From assembly GCF_036173105.1 (NCBI RefSeq), contig NZ_CP108053.1:1426001-1490000 (forward strand): a stretch of DNA of 64,000 nucleotides, in the 5' to 3' direction. The DNA comes from Streptomyces sp. NBC_00287. GTDB taxonomy: Bacteria; Actinomycetota; Actinomycetes; Streptomycetales; Streptomycetaceae. The notes beneath the pieces are model-generated. The model had not been told where the DNA came from. It made no database searches and saw nothing but the letters and a program-made list of their open reading frames with translations. How positions within the stretch are numbered: position 1 is the first letter of the stretch; every line of letters begins with the position of its first letter. A program made the translations under genes and the position numbers. Shown here in pieces: positions 1 to 6,776 of this stretch.

Positions 1-1063
1 CGTTGGACAGGCCGATCCCGCCGGACGGGCTGACCTCCCCGGCGAGGATGCGGCGCAGCAGGACGGGGTCCATGCCCACGCCGTCGTCCTCGATGACGAC
101 CAGCGCCTCCGCCCCCGCGTCCTGTGCGGTGATGCTGATCCGGCACTTGTCGGTCCTGCCCTCCAGGCCGTGTTTGACGGCGTTCTCGACGAGCGGCTGG
201 AGGCAGAGGAAGGGCAGGGCGACCGGCAGCACCTCGGGGGCGATCTGGAGGGTGACGGAGAGCCGGTCGCCGAAGCGGGCGCGTACTAGGGCCAAGTAGT
301 GGTCGATGGCGTGGAGTTCGTCGGCGAGGGTGGTGAAGTCGCCGTGCCTGCGGAACGAGTAGCGGGTGAAGTCGGCGAACTCCAGGAGCAGTTCGCGGGC
401 GCGCTCGGGGTCGGTGCGGACGAAACTGGCGATCACCGCGAGTGAGTTGAAGATGAAGTGCGGGGAGATCTGGGCCCTGAGTGCCTTGATCTCGGCCTCT
501 ATCAAGCGGGTTCGGGACTGGTCCAGGTCCGCGAGCTCCAACTGGACGGAAACCCAGCGCGCGACCTCTCCGGCCGCCCGTACCAGGACCGCGGATTCAC
601 GGGGCGCGCAGGCGACGAGGGCGCCGTGGACGCGGTCGTCGACGGTGAGGGGGGCGACGACCGCCCAGCGCAGGGGGCAGTCGGGGGTGTCGCAGGTCAG
701 CGGGAACGCCTCGCCGCGGCCCGACTCCAGCGGTCCCGCGAGCCGTTCCATGATCTCGGCGCGATGGTGGCCGCCGACGCCGTCCCAGGCCAGCACGTCC
801 TTCTGATCGGTGAGGCACAGAGCGTCCGTGCCGAGCAGGGAGCGCAGCCGGCGGGCCGACTTACGGGCGGTCTCCTCCGTCAGCCCCGCCCGCAACGGGG
901 GCGCGGCGAGGGAGGCGGTGTGCAGGGTCTCGAAGGTGGCGTGCTCGACGGGCGTCCCGAGGCCACCCTGGCTCTCGGGGCGCGCGGTACGCCGGCCGAG
1001 CCAGAAGCCCGCGGCCAGCAACGGAAGGACGGCCACGCACAGCCCGGCGATGAATCCACTCAT
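1..1063 (-). CDS. LytS-like sensor histidine kinase (3' end outside window)
   Basis: The reading frame runs from an ATG at 1063 off the left edge (354 codons seen). A short N-terminal membrane segment (about residues 3-22) is followed by a GAF-like region and then a kinase core with the LytS/YpdA phosphoacceptor motif ISPHFIFNSL, an N-box PLVENAVKHGL and a G-box DDGVGM. This family (His_kinase) autophosphorylates on the His of the PHF motif and signals to LytTR regulators. The ATG overlaps the stop of the upstream symporter gene (ATGA), so it is the last visible gene of an operon with a LytTR regulator, a small membrane protein and a symporter. It probably senses the same solute that the symporter moves, or the state of the symporter; that is inference. 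The C-terminus is missing only because of the window edge. Confidence 0.88.
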   Translation of the reverse strand, partial: MSGFIAGLCVAVLPLLAAGFWLGRRTARPESQGGLGTPVEHATFETLHTASLAAPPLRAGLTEETARKSARRLRSLLGTDALCLTDQKDVLAWDGVGGHHRAEIMERLAGPLESGRGEAFPLTCDTPDCPLRWAVVAPLTVDDRVHGALVACAPRESAVLVRAAGEVARWVSVQLELADLDQSRTRLIEAEIKALRAQISPHFIFNSLAVIASFVRTDPERARELLLEFADFTRYSFRRHGDFTTLADELHAIDHYLALVRARFGDRLSVTLQIAPEVLPVALPFLCLQPLVENAVKHGLEGRTDKCRISITAQDAGAEALVVIEDDGVGMDPVLLRRILAGEVSPSGGIGLSN

Positions 1064-2787
1064 GCCTTCACCTCCGTCCTGACCTGTCCGCCGGCCAATT
1101 CCTCCGGCAGATGGAATCGCGCCAGGATCGCCGCTGTCCCGGCCGGGACCCTGCTCGGGGTGGCCAGCGAGACCAGGATCATCGTGAGGAAGCCCAGCGG
1201 TACCGACCAGAGGGCCGGCCAGGCGAGCAGGGCGTGCAGGGCGCCGGTGCCGGGGAAGCCGGCCATCGTCGCGGCGACGGCGAGCAGCGCCGAACCGCCG
1301 CCCACCAGCATTCCGGCCGCGGCGCCCTGCGGGGTGAGCCTGCGCCACCAGATGCCGAGCACCAGCAGCGGGCAGAACGAGGACGCCGATACGGCGAAGG
1401 CGAGCCCTACGGCATCGGCCACCGGCAACCCGCCGACCAGGGCGCTCGCCGCGAGCGGTACGGCCATCGCGAGGAGCGTGCCGAGCCTGAAGTGCCGTAC
1501 TCCGCGCGACGGGAGGACGTCCTGGGTGAGGACGCCCGCGACGGCCATGGTGAGCCCCGAGGCGGTCGACAGGAACGCGGCGAAGGCACCACCGGCCACC
1601 AGCGCGCCCAGCAGATCGCCGCCCAGGCCGCCGATCATGCGCTCGGGCAGCAGCAGTACGGCCGCGTCCGCGTCTCCGGTGAGGGTGAGTTCGGGGGCGT
1701 ACAGGCGGCCGAGCGCGCCGTAGACCGGGGGCAGCAGGTAGAAGGCGCCGATCAGGCCGAGGACGGCGACCGTGGTGCGGCGGGCGGCGACGCCGTGCGG
1801 GCTGGTGTAGAAGCGCACGACGACATGGGGCAGGCCCATGGTGCCGAGGAACGTGGCGAGGATCAGCCCGTACGTGGCGTACAGCGGGCGTTCGCCGCGG
1901 GTCTCGGCCTGGGAGGGCGACAGGCCGCCGTCGCCGTCGCGTTCGGCCTCGGGGACGGCGGCGCCCTCGGCGAACGTCAGCCGGGCGCCGGCCTCGATGC
2001 GGTGGGTGCCGACGGGGAGTTCGAGCTGCTGGTCCTCGTGCGGGCGGCCGTCGACGGTGCCGCTCACCGTGACGGTCAGCGGTCGTTCCAGACGGAGCTC
2101 GAGGCTGTCGTCGACGCGGACGGAACGCTGTTCGCGGAAGTTGGCGGGTTCGTCGAAGGCGTGGTGCGGGGCGCCGTCGCTCCGCCAGGCAAGCACCAGG
2201 AACAGGGCGGGCACCAGCAGGGCCGTGAGCTTCAGCCAGTACTGGAAGGCCTGCACGAAGGTGATGCTGCGCATACCGCCCGCCGCGACGATGGCCACCA
2301 CCACGACCGCCACGATCACCCCGCCCAGCCAGTCGGGCGCGTCCGTGAGCACGGTCAGCGTCAGTCCGGCGCCCTGGAGTTGGGGCAGCAGATAGAGCCA
2401 GCCGACCCCGACCACGAAGGCTCCGGCCAGCCGTCGTACCGCCGAGGAGGCGAGCCGGGCCTCGGCGAAGTCGGGGAGCGTGTAGGCGCCGGAGCGGCGC
2501 AGCGGGGCGGCGACGAACAGGAGCAGGACGAGGTATCCGGCGGTGTAGCCGACCGGGTACCAGAGCATGTCGGGGCCCTGGACGAGGACGAGGCCCGCGA
2601 TGCCGAGGAAGGACGCGGCGGAGAGGTACTCGCCGCTGATGGCGGCGGCGTTCAGGCGGGGGCCGACGGTGCGGGAGGCGACGTAGAAGTCGGAGGTGGT
2701 GCGGGAGATGCGCAGGCCGAAGGCGCCGACGAAGACGGTCGCCAGGACGACCAGTGCGACGGCGGGGACGGCGAAGTTCTCGTTCAC
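1060..2787 (-). CDS. sodium/solute symporter (SSS family, ActP-like)
   Basis: A 575-residue integral membrane protein with about 13 hydrophobic segments, the usual size for sodium:solute symporters of the acetate/pyruvate (ActP, MctC) branch. Typical features are the GEYLSAASFLG stretch near residue 52, an early segment like the Na+-site helix, and GLPHVVVRFYTS around residue 320. A soluble loop (about 215-300) rich in charged residues is longer than in ActP and may be extracytoplasmic. The GTG start at 2787 is preceded by GAGGTGCC and lies 6 nt after the stop of a two-helix membrane protein, as with yjcH-actP pairs. Likely imports a small carboxylate under control of the co-encoded LytS/LytTR system. 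The substrate is not readable from sequence. Confidence 0.9.
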   Translation of the reverse strand: MNENFAVPAVALVVLATVFVGAFGLRISRTTSDFYVASRTVGPRLNAAAISGEYLSAASFLGIAGLVLVQGPDMLWYPVGYTAGYLVLLLFVAAPLRRSGAYTLPDFAEARLASSAVRRLAGAFVVGVGWLYLLPQLQGAGLTLTVLTDAPDWLGGVIVAVVVVAIVAAGGMRSITFVQAFQYWLKLTALLVPALFLVLAWRSDGAPHHAFDEPANFREQRSVRVDDSLELRLERPLTVTVSGTVDGRPHEDQQLELPVGTHRIEAGARLTFAEGAAVPEAERDGDGGLSPSQAETRGERPLYATYGLILATFLGTMGLPHVVVRFYTSPHGVAARRTTVAVLGLIGAFYLLPPVYGALGRLYAPELTLTGDADAAVLLLPERMIGGLGGDLLGALVAGGAFAAFLSTASGLTMAVAGVLTQDVLPSRGVRHFRLGTLLAMAVPLAASALVGGLPVADAVGLAFAVSASSFCPLLVLGIWWRRLTPQGAAAGMLVGGGSALLAVAATMAGFPGTGALHALLAWPALWSVPLGFLTMILVSLATPSRVPAGTAAILARFHLPEELAGGQVRTEVKA

Positions 2788-2793
2788 GGCACC

Positions 2794-3183
2794 TCAGCGG
2801 TCCTGGTCCTCGACGAGGCGGTCCTGGTCCTCGACGAGCCGGACGAAGTCGCGCTCGTTGCGTTCGGCGCGCCGTACGTACCAGCGGGCGAGCAGCACGA
2901 GCGGGGCGTACAGACAGAAGCCGAGGACCGTCCATTCCAGGCGGTCGGAGTCCGGGATGGTGGCGAACAGCAGCGGCAGGGGGCCGATGAGGAGTCCGAG
3001 GACGGCGACCACGGCCAGCGCGGCGCGTAGTTGGGAGCGCATCAGGGAGCGGACGTAGGTGTGGCCGAGGGTGGTCTGCTCGTCGATCTCGGTGCGCGGG
3101 CGGTAGTAGCCGAAGGTGGGTCGGGTGCGCCGGGGCGGTCCGGTGACGACGACTCGGCGCTCGGTGGGGTCCTGGTTCGGCAC
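2794..3183 (-). CDS. small two-helix membrane protein, symporter partner
   Basis: A 129-residue protein with a basic, Pro/Arg-rich cytoplasmic N-terminus (1-50) and two hydrophobic helices (about 53-78 and 85-105), followed by a charged tail. The layout resembles the DUF485 (YjcH-type) proteins that precede acetate symporters, though I do not see a full family signature. It sits 2 nt after the LytTR regulator stop and 6 nt before the symporter start, so the genes are co-transcribed and probably translationally coupled. The last 14 residues are a perfect heptad duplication, RLVEDQD twice, created by a 21-bp tandem DNA repeat. The role, perhaps stabilising or modulating the symporter, is inference. 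Confidence 0.75.
   Translation of the reverse strand: MPNQDPTERRVVVTGPPRRTRPTFGYYRPRTEIDEQTTLGHTYVRSLMRSQLRAALAVVAVLGLLIGPLPLLFATIPDSDRLEWTVLGFCLYAPLVLLARWYVRRAERNERDFVRLVEDQDRLVEDQDR
2797..2838. repeat. perfect 21-bp tandem duplication in coding sequence
   Basis: Two adjacent identical 21-bp units (2797-2817 and 2818-2838) lie at the 3' end of the small membrane protein gene. They add exactly seven codons (RLVEDQD) before the stop and do not shift the frame. Slippage during replication is the likely origin. Confidence 0.9.
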
Positions 3184-3185
3184 TG

Positions 3186-3935
3186 TCAGGGCCTCCTCAT
3201 CAGCAGGTCCCGCAGCTCGCGCGCGTGGCGCCGGCTGACCTGGAGTTCCTCGGAGCCGACCACGACGCTCACCGTGCCCGCGTCCAGTCGGAGTTCGCCG
3301 ATGTGGCGCAGGGCGACCAGATGGCGGCGGTGGATGCGGACGAAGCCGCGGGAGCGCCAGCGCTCCTCCAGGGTGGACAGCGGGATACGGACGAGATGGC
3401 TGCCCTTGTCGGTGTGCAGACGGGCGTAGTCGCCCTGGGCCTCGACATGGGTGATGTCGTCGACGGAGACGAACCGGGTCACCCCGCCGAGCTCGACGGG
3501 TATGTGGTCGGGGTCGGGCTCGTGCACGGGTATGCGCGGGCCGGTGTCGATGAGTTCGGCGGCCCGGCGTATGGCCTCGGCGAGGCGCTCCTTGCGGACC
3601 GGCTTGAGGACGTAGTCGACGGCCTTGAGGTCGAAGGCCTGGACGGCGAAGTCCTCGTGGGCGGTGACGAACACGACCAGCGGCGGCTTGGCGAACCCGG
3701 TGAGCAGCCGGGCGAGGTCGAGGCCGTCGAGTCCCGGCATGTTGATGTCGAGGAAGACGACATCGATCGCCTCGGGCCCGGCGGGCCCCGATTCCAGCGC
3801 CCGGTTGATCCGGCGCAGCGCCTCGGTGGCGTCCCCGGCACCCTCCGCGCTGCCGACTCGGGGATCGGCGTTCAGGAGGTACAGCAGTTCCTCCAGCGAG
3901 GGGCGTTCGTCGTCGACAGCCAGGGCGCGCAGCAT
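3186..3935 (-). CDS. LytTR-family response regulator
   Basis: A 249-residue regulator starting at ATG 3935 (MLRALAVDDERP). The upstream in-frame extension has no regulator features, so it was excluded. Residues 1-125 form a receiver domain with acidic pair DDE, phosphoacceptor Asp in VVFLDINMPG, and conserved Lys in VDYVLKPV. Residues about 145-245 form a LytTR DNA-binding domain (VDDITHVEAQGDYARLHT, GFVRIHRRHLV). It is first in the operon with the small membrane protein, the symporter and the LytS-like kinase, and is transcribed divergently from the Lrp gene, 78 nt away. Probably activates the symporter operon in response to an extracellular carboxylate or similar signal, by analogy with LytS/LytTR nutrient systems. 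Confidence 0.93.
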   Translation of the reverse strand: MLRALAVDDERPSLEELLYLLNADPRVGSAEGAGDATEALRRINRALESGPAGPEAIDVVFLDINMPGLDGLDLARLLTGFAKPPLVVFVTAHEDFAVQAFDLKAVDYVLKPVRKERLAEAIRRAAELIDTGPRIPVHEPDPDHIPVELGGVTRFVSVDDITHVEAQGDYARLHTDKGSHLVRIPLSTLEERWRSRGFVRIHRRHLVALRHIGELRLDAGTVSVVVGSEELQVSRRHARELRDLLMRRP

Positions 3936-4013
3936 GAACGTGGAGTGTAGGAGCAATTCGTACGCCTGCACACGGGCCCAGGTGCGGACGTTTCCGCTGG
4001 ATAGGGTGCCGCC

Positions 4014-4517
4014 ATGAGCAGCAGGCCCACGCCGTTCGACGAGCTCGACCGGAAGATCATCATCGCCCTGATGGCGAACGCCAGGACCAGTTTCGCCGAG
4101 ATCGGCGCGGCCGTCGGACTGTCCTCCACGGCGGTCAAGCGGCGCGTGGACCGGCTCCGGGAGGCCGGGGTGATCACCGGGTTCACGGCCACGGTGAAGC
4201 CCTCGGCGCTGGGCTGGCGCACGGAGGCGTACGTCGAGGTGTACTGCGAGGGCGCGGCCCCGCCGCGGCGTATCGCGGAGGTGGTCCGCAACCATCCGGA
4301 GATCACCGCGGCGATGACGGTGACGGGCGCCGCGGACGCGCTGCTGCACGTCAGGGCGCGCGATGTGGAGCACTTCGAGGAGGTGCTGGAGCGGATCCGC
4401 GTGGAGCCATTCATCCGGAAGACGATCAGCGTGATGGTGCTGTCCCATCTCCTCCCGGAAAGCCCGGAGGCGGGCGCGAGCCACGCCGCCCCGGACGGCG
4501 CAGCAGACCTGCGCTGA
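4014..4517 (+). CDS. Lrp/AsnC-family transcriptional regulator
   Basis: A 167-residue protein with an N-terminal winged helix-turn-helix (about 6-60; FDELDRKIIIALMANARTS, LSSTAVKRRVDRL) and a C-terminal RAM/AsnC ligand-binding domain (about 70-150) with the alternating-strand pattern. Lrp proteins are octameric regulators that bind amino acids. It lies directly upstream of ddaH-rocD on the same strand and a nested inverted repeat occupies the gap, so it is a strong candidate regulator of arginine/ornithine catabolism. Which amino acid it binds cannot be read from sequence. Confidence 0.93.
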   Translation: MSSRPTPFDELDRKIIIALMANARTSFAEIGAAVGLSSTAVKRRVDRLREAGVITGFTATVKPSALGWRTEAYVEVYCEGAAPPRRIAEVVRNHPEITAAMTVTGAADALLHVRARDVEHFEEVLERIRVEPFIRKTISVMVLSHLLPESPEAGASHAAPDGAADLR

Positions 4518-4522
4518 GCAGC

Positions 4523-4565
4523 GGAACAACGCAGCATTCCTGCGTGAACACGCAGCCCTTGTTCC
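4523..4565. promoter_or_regulatory. nested inverted repeats, candidate Lrp operator
   Basis: Outer arms GGAACAA (4523-4529) and TTGTTCC (4559-4565) enclose an inner inverted repeat CGCAG-N5-CTGCG (4530-4544) and a further CGCAG. It lies between the lrp stop and the ddaH start at 4640. Position and symmetry suggest a regulator site; identity is inferred. Confidence 0.5.
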
Positions 4566-4639
4566 TTGTCGGGCGTCCCGGTCACTTCCTACCTTGGTGT
4601 CAACCCAGTCAACACCGCAGGAAGCGGAGGAACCCCTCT

Positions 4640-5452
4640 GTGCCCGAAAGCCGTGTGCCGCGCCTTCGGCGCTTTCTCGTCTGCGAACCCAGACATTTCG
4701 CCGTGCAGTACGCGATCAACCCCTGGATGCGTCCCGACACCCGGGTCGACGTCGATCTGGCCCAGGAGCAGTGGCAGTCACTGATCCGCGCCTACCGCTC
4801 CCACGGCCACACCGTCGACACGGTGGAGCCGGTTCCGGGCCTGCCCGACATGGTCTTCGCCGCCAACTGCGCGGTCGTCGTGGACGGCCGTGTCTTCGGC
4901 TCCCTCTTCCACGCGTCCGAGCGCCGTCCCGAGTCCACCCACTACGAGACCTGGTTCAAGTCATCCGGATTCGATGTCTACCGCCCGGAGTCGGTGTGCG
5001 AGGGCGAGGGCGACCTGGTCCCCACGGGCCGGTATGTGCTGGCCGGTACCGGCTTCCGCACCACCCGCGAGGCCCATCGCGAGGTGCAGGAGTTCTTCGG
5101 CGTCCCGGTGATCAGCCTGACGCTGGTGGATCCGTACTTCTACCACCTCGACACCGCGCTGTTCGTGCTGGACGACGACAACATCGCCTACTACCCGGAG
5201 GCCTTCTCGCCGGGCAGCCGCGAGGTGCTGCGGCGCCTGTACCCGGACGCGGTGCCGGCGACCCGTGAGGACGCGATGGCCTTCGGCCTGAACTCCGTCT
5301 CCGACGGACGGCACGTCTTCATCGCGCCGGACGCGACCGCCCTTGCCGACCAGCTGGCCCAGCGAGGCTACGTCCCCGTCCCCGTCGACCTGTCCGAGCT
5401 GCGCAAGGCCGGCGGCGGCATCAAGTGCTGCACCCAGGAGATCCGCTCATGA
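4640..5452 (+). CDS. ddaH: dimethylarginine dimethylaminohydrolase
   Basis: A 270-residue amidinotransferase-fold enzyme that hydrolyses N-omega-methylated arginines to citrulline and methylamines. The GTG at 4640 is chosen because GGAGG (4626-4630) is well spaced before it; the longer frame from 4544 has no ribosome site. Visible family features are PDMVFAANCAVV near the N-terminus, catalytic His in YFYHLDTALFVLDD, the NSVSDGRHVF stretch, and catalytic Cys in the C-terminal GGGIKCCTQE. Its stop overlaps the rocD ATG (ATGA), so both are translated together. With rocD downstream and Lrp upstream, the cluster looks like an arginine-derivative salvage operon. Arginine deiminase is a less likely alternative because of the short length. 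Confidence 0.92.
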   Translation: MPESRVPRLRRFLVCEPRHFAVQYAINPWMRPDTRVDVDLAQEQWQSLIRAYRSHGHTVDTVEPVPGLPDMVFAANCAVVVDGRVFGSLFHASERRPESTHYETWFKSSGFDVYRPESVCEGEGDLVPTGRYVLAGTGFRTTREAHREVQEFFGVPVISLTLVDPYFYHLDTALFVLDDDNIAYYPEAFSPGSREVLRRLYPDAVPATREDAMAFGLNSVSDGRHVFIAPDATALADQLAQRGYVPVPVDLSELRKAGGGIKCCTQEIRS

Positions 5453-6666
5453 CCGCACCCGCCCGCACCCGTTCGTCCGCCGAGCTGATCCGCGCGGAGG
5501 AGCCCGTCCTCGCGCACAACTACCACCCGCTGCCCGTGGTCGTCGCGCGCGCCGAGGGCGCCTGGGTGGAGGACGTCGAGGGCCGCCGCTACCTCGACAT
5601 GCTGGCCGGTTACTCGGCGCTCAACTTCGGCCACCGCCACCCCGGTCTGATCGAGGCGGCCCACCGTCAGCTGGACCGGCTCACGCTCACCTCGCGCGCC
5701 TTCCACAACGACAAGCTCGCCGAGTTCGCCGAGCGCCTGGCCGCGCTCACCGGCCTGGACATGGTGCTGCCCATGAACACCGGCGCCGAAGCGGTCGAGA
5801 GCGCCGTCAAGGTGGCCCGCAAGTGGGCGTACGAGGTCAAGGGCGTCCCCGCCGACCAAGCCACCATCGTGGTCGCGGCGGACAACTTCCACGGCCGTAC
5901 GACGACGATCGTCAGCTTCTCCACCGACGAGACCGCCCGCAGCGGCTTCGGTCCCTTCACTCCGGGCTTCCGGATCGTGCCGTACAACGACCTGGCCGCG
6001 CTGGAGGAGGCCGTCGACGACACCACGGCGGCGGTGCTCATCGAGCCCATCCAGGGCGAGGCGGGCGTGCTCATCCCGGACGACGGCTATCTCGCCGGGG
6101 TGCGGGAGCTGACCCGCCGCAAGGGCTGTCTGTTCATCGCCGACGAGATCCAGTCGGGCCTCGGCCGCACCGGCCGTACCCTCGCCGTCGAGCACGAGTC
6201 GGTCGTCCCCGACATGCTGCTCCTCGGCAAGGCGCTGGGCGGCGGCATCGTCCCGGTGTCCGCGGTGGTGGCCCGGCGGGATGTGCTCGGGGTACTGCGG
6301 CCCGGCGAGCACGGCTCGACCTTCGGCGGCAATCCGCTCGCCGCGGCTGTCGGCACGGCGGTGGTGGAGCTGCTGGAGACGGGCGAGTTCCAGCGCCGGG
6401 CGGCCGAGCTGGGCGCCGGACTGCGGGACGGGCTGACGGAGCTGGTCGGCAAGGGCGTCGTCGGCTTCCGGGCGCGCGGCCTATGGGCGGGCGTGGACAT
6501 CGATCCGGCCGTGGGCAGCGGGCGGGAGATCGGTGAGCGGCTGATGCGGGAGGGTGTGCTGGTCAAGGACACCCACGGTTCCACCATCCGGCTCGCACCA
6601 CCGCTGACGATCACCGCCGAGGAGCTGACGGCGGCGCTGGCCTCACTGGAGAAAGTGCTGGCCTGA
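5449..6666 (+). CDS. rocD: ornithine aminotransferase
   Basis: A 405-residue class-III PLP aminotransferase that converts ornithine plus 2-oxoglutarate to glutamate semialdehyde plus glutamate. The start is the ATG overlapping the ddaH stop. Motifs: NTGAEAVESAVKVARKW near residue 110, IEPIQGEAGV near 195, ADEIQSGLGRTG near 230 and the PLP-binding Lys in LLGKALGGG near 265, then GEHGSTFGGNPLA. These fit RocD rather than acetylornithine or GABA aminotransferases. It follows ddaH directly and completes a route from arginine derivatives towards glutamate/proline. Confidence 0.93.
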   Translation: MTAPARTRSSAELIRAEEPVLAHNYHPLPVVVARAEGAWVEDVEGRRYLDMLAGYSALNFGHRHPGLIEAAHRQLDRLTLTSRAFHNDKLAEFAERLAALTGLDMVLPMNTGAEAVESAVKVARKWAYEVKGVPADQATIVVAADNFHGRTTTIVSFSTDETARSGFGPFTPGFRIVPYNDLAALEEAVDDTTAAVLIEPIQGEAGVLIPDDGYLAGVRELTRRKGCLFIADEIQSGLGRTGRTLAVEHESVVPDMLLLGKALGGGIVPVSAVVARRDVLGVLRPGEHGSTFGGNPLAAAVGTAVVELLETGEFQRRAAELGAGLRDGLTELVGKGVVGFRARGLWAGVDIDPAVGSGREIGERLMREGVLVKDTHGSTIRLAPPLTITAEELTAALASLEKVLA

Positions 6667-6776
6667 CGCGCGGTGGCCGTCCGTCGTCTCCACTGCGAGG
6701 GTGAACACTGGGGTCTGAGGTGGTAGACCACTGACGTGGACCGCTCTCAGCGACCCCAGCAACGGAGAGGTCGGCC

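Noticed and set aside
458..1723. Long open frames on the plus strand over the kinase and symporter genes
   Set aside because: Composition is typical of antisense frames in GC-rich coding DNA; no domain or ribosome site, and the minus strand holds clear family matches.
1111..3030. 639-codon plus-strand frame
   Set aside because: Gly/Arg/Glu/Gln-rich shadow of the symporter and its partner; no motif.
4544..4639. Upstream extension of ddaH
   Set aside because: The extra residues have no ribosome site and match nothing in the family; GTG 4640 has GGAGG.
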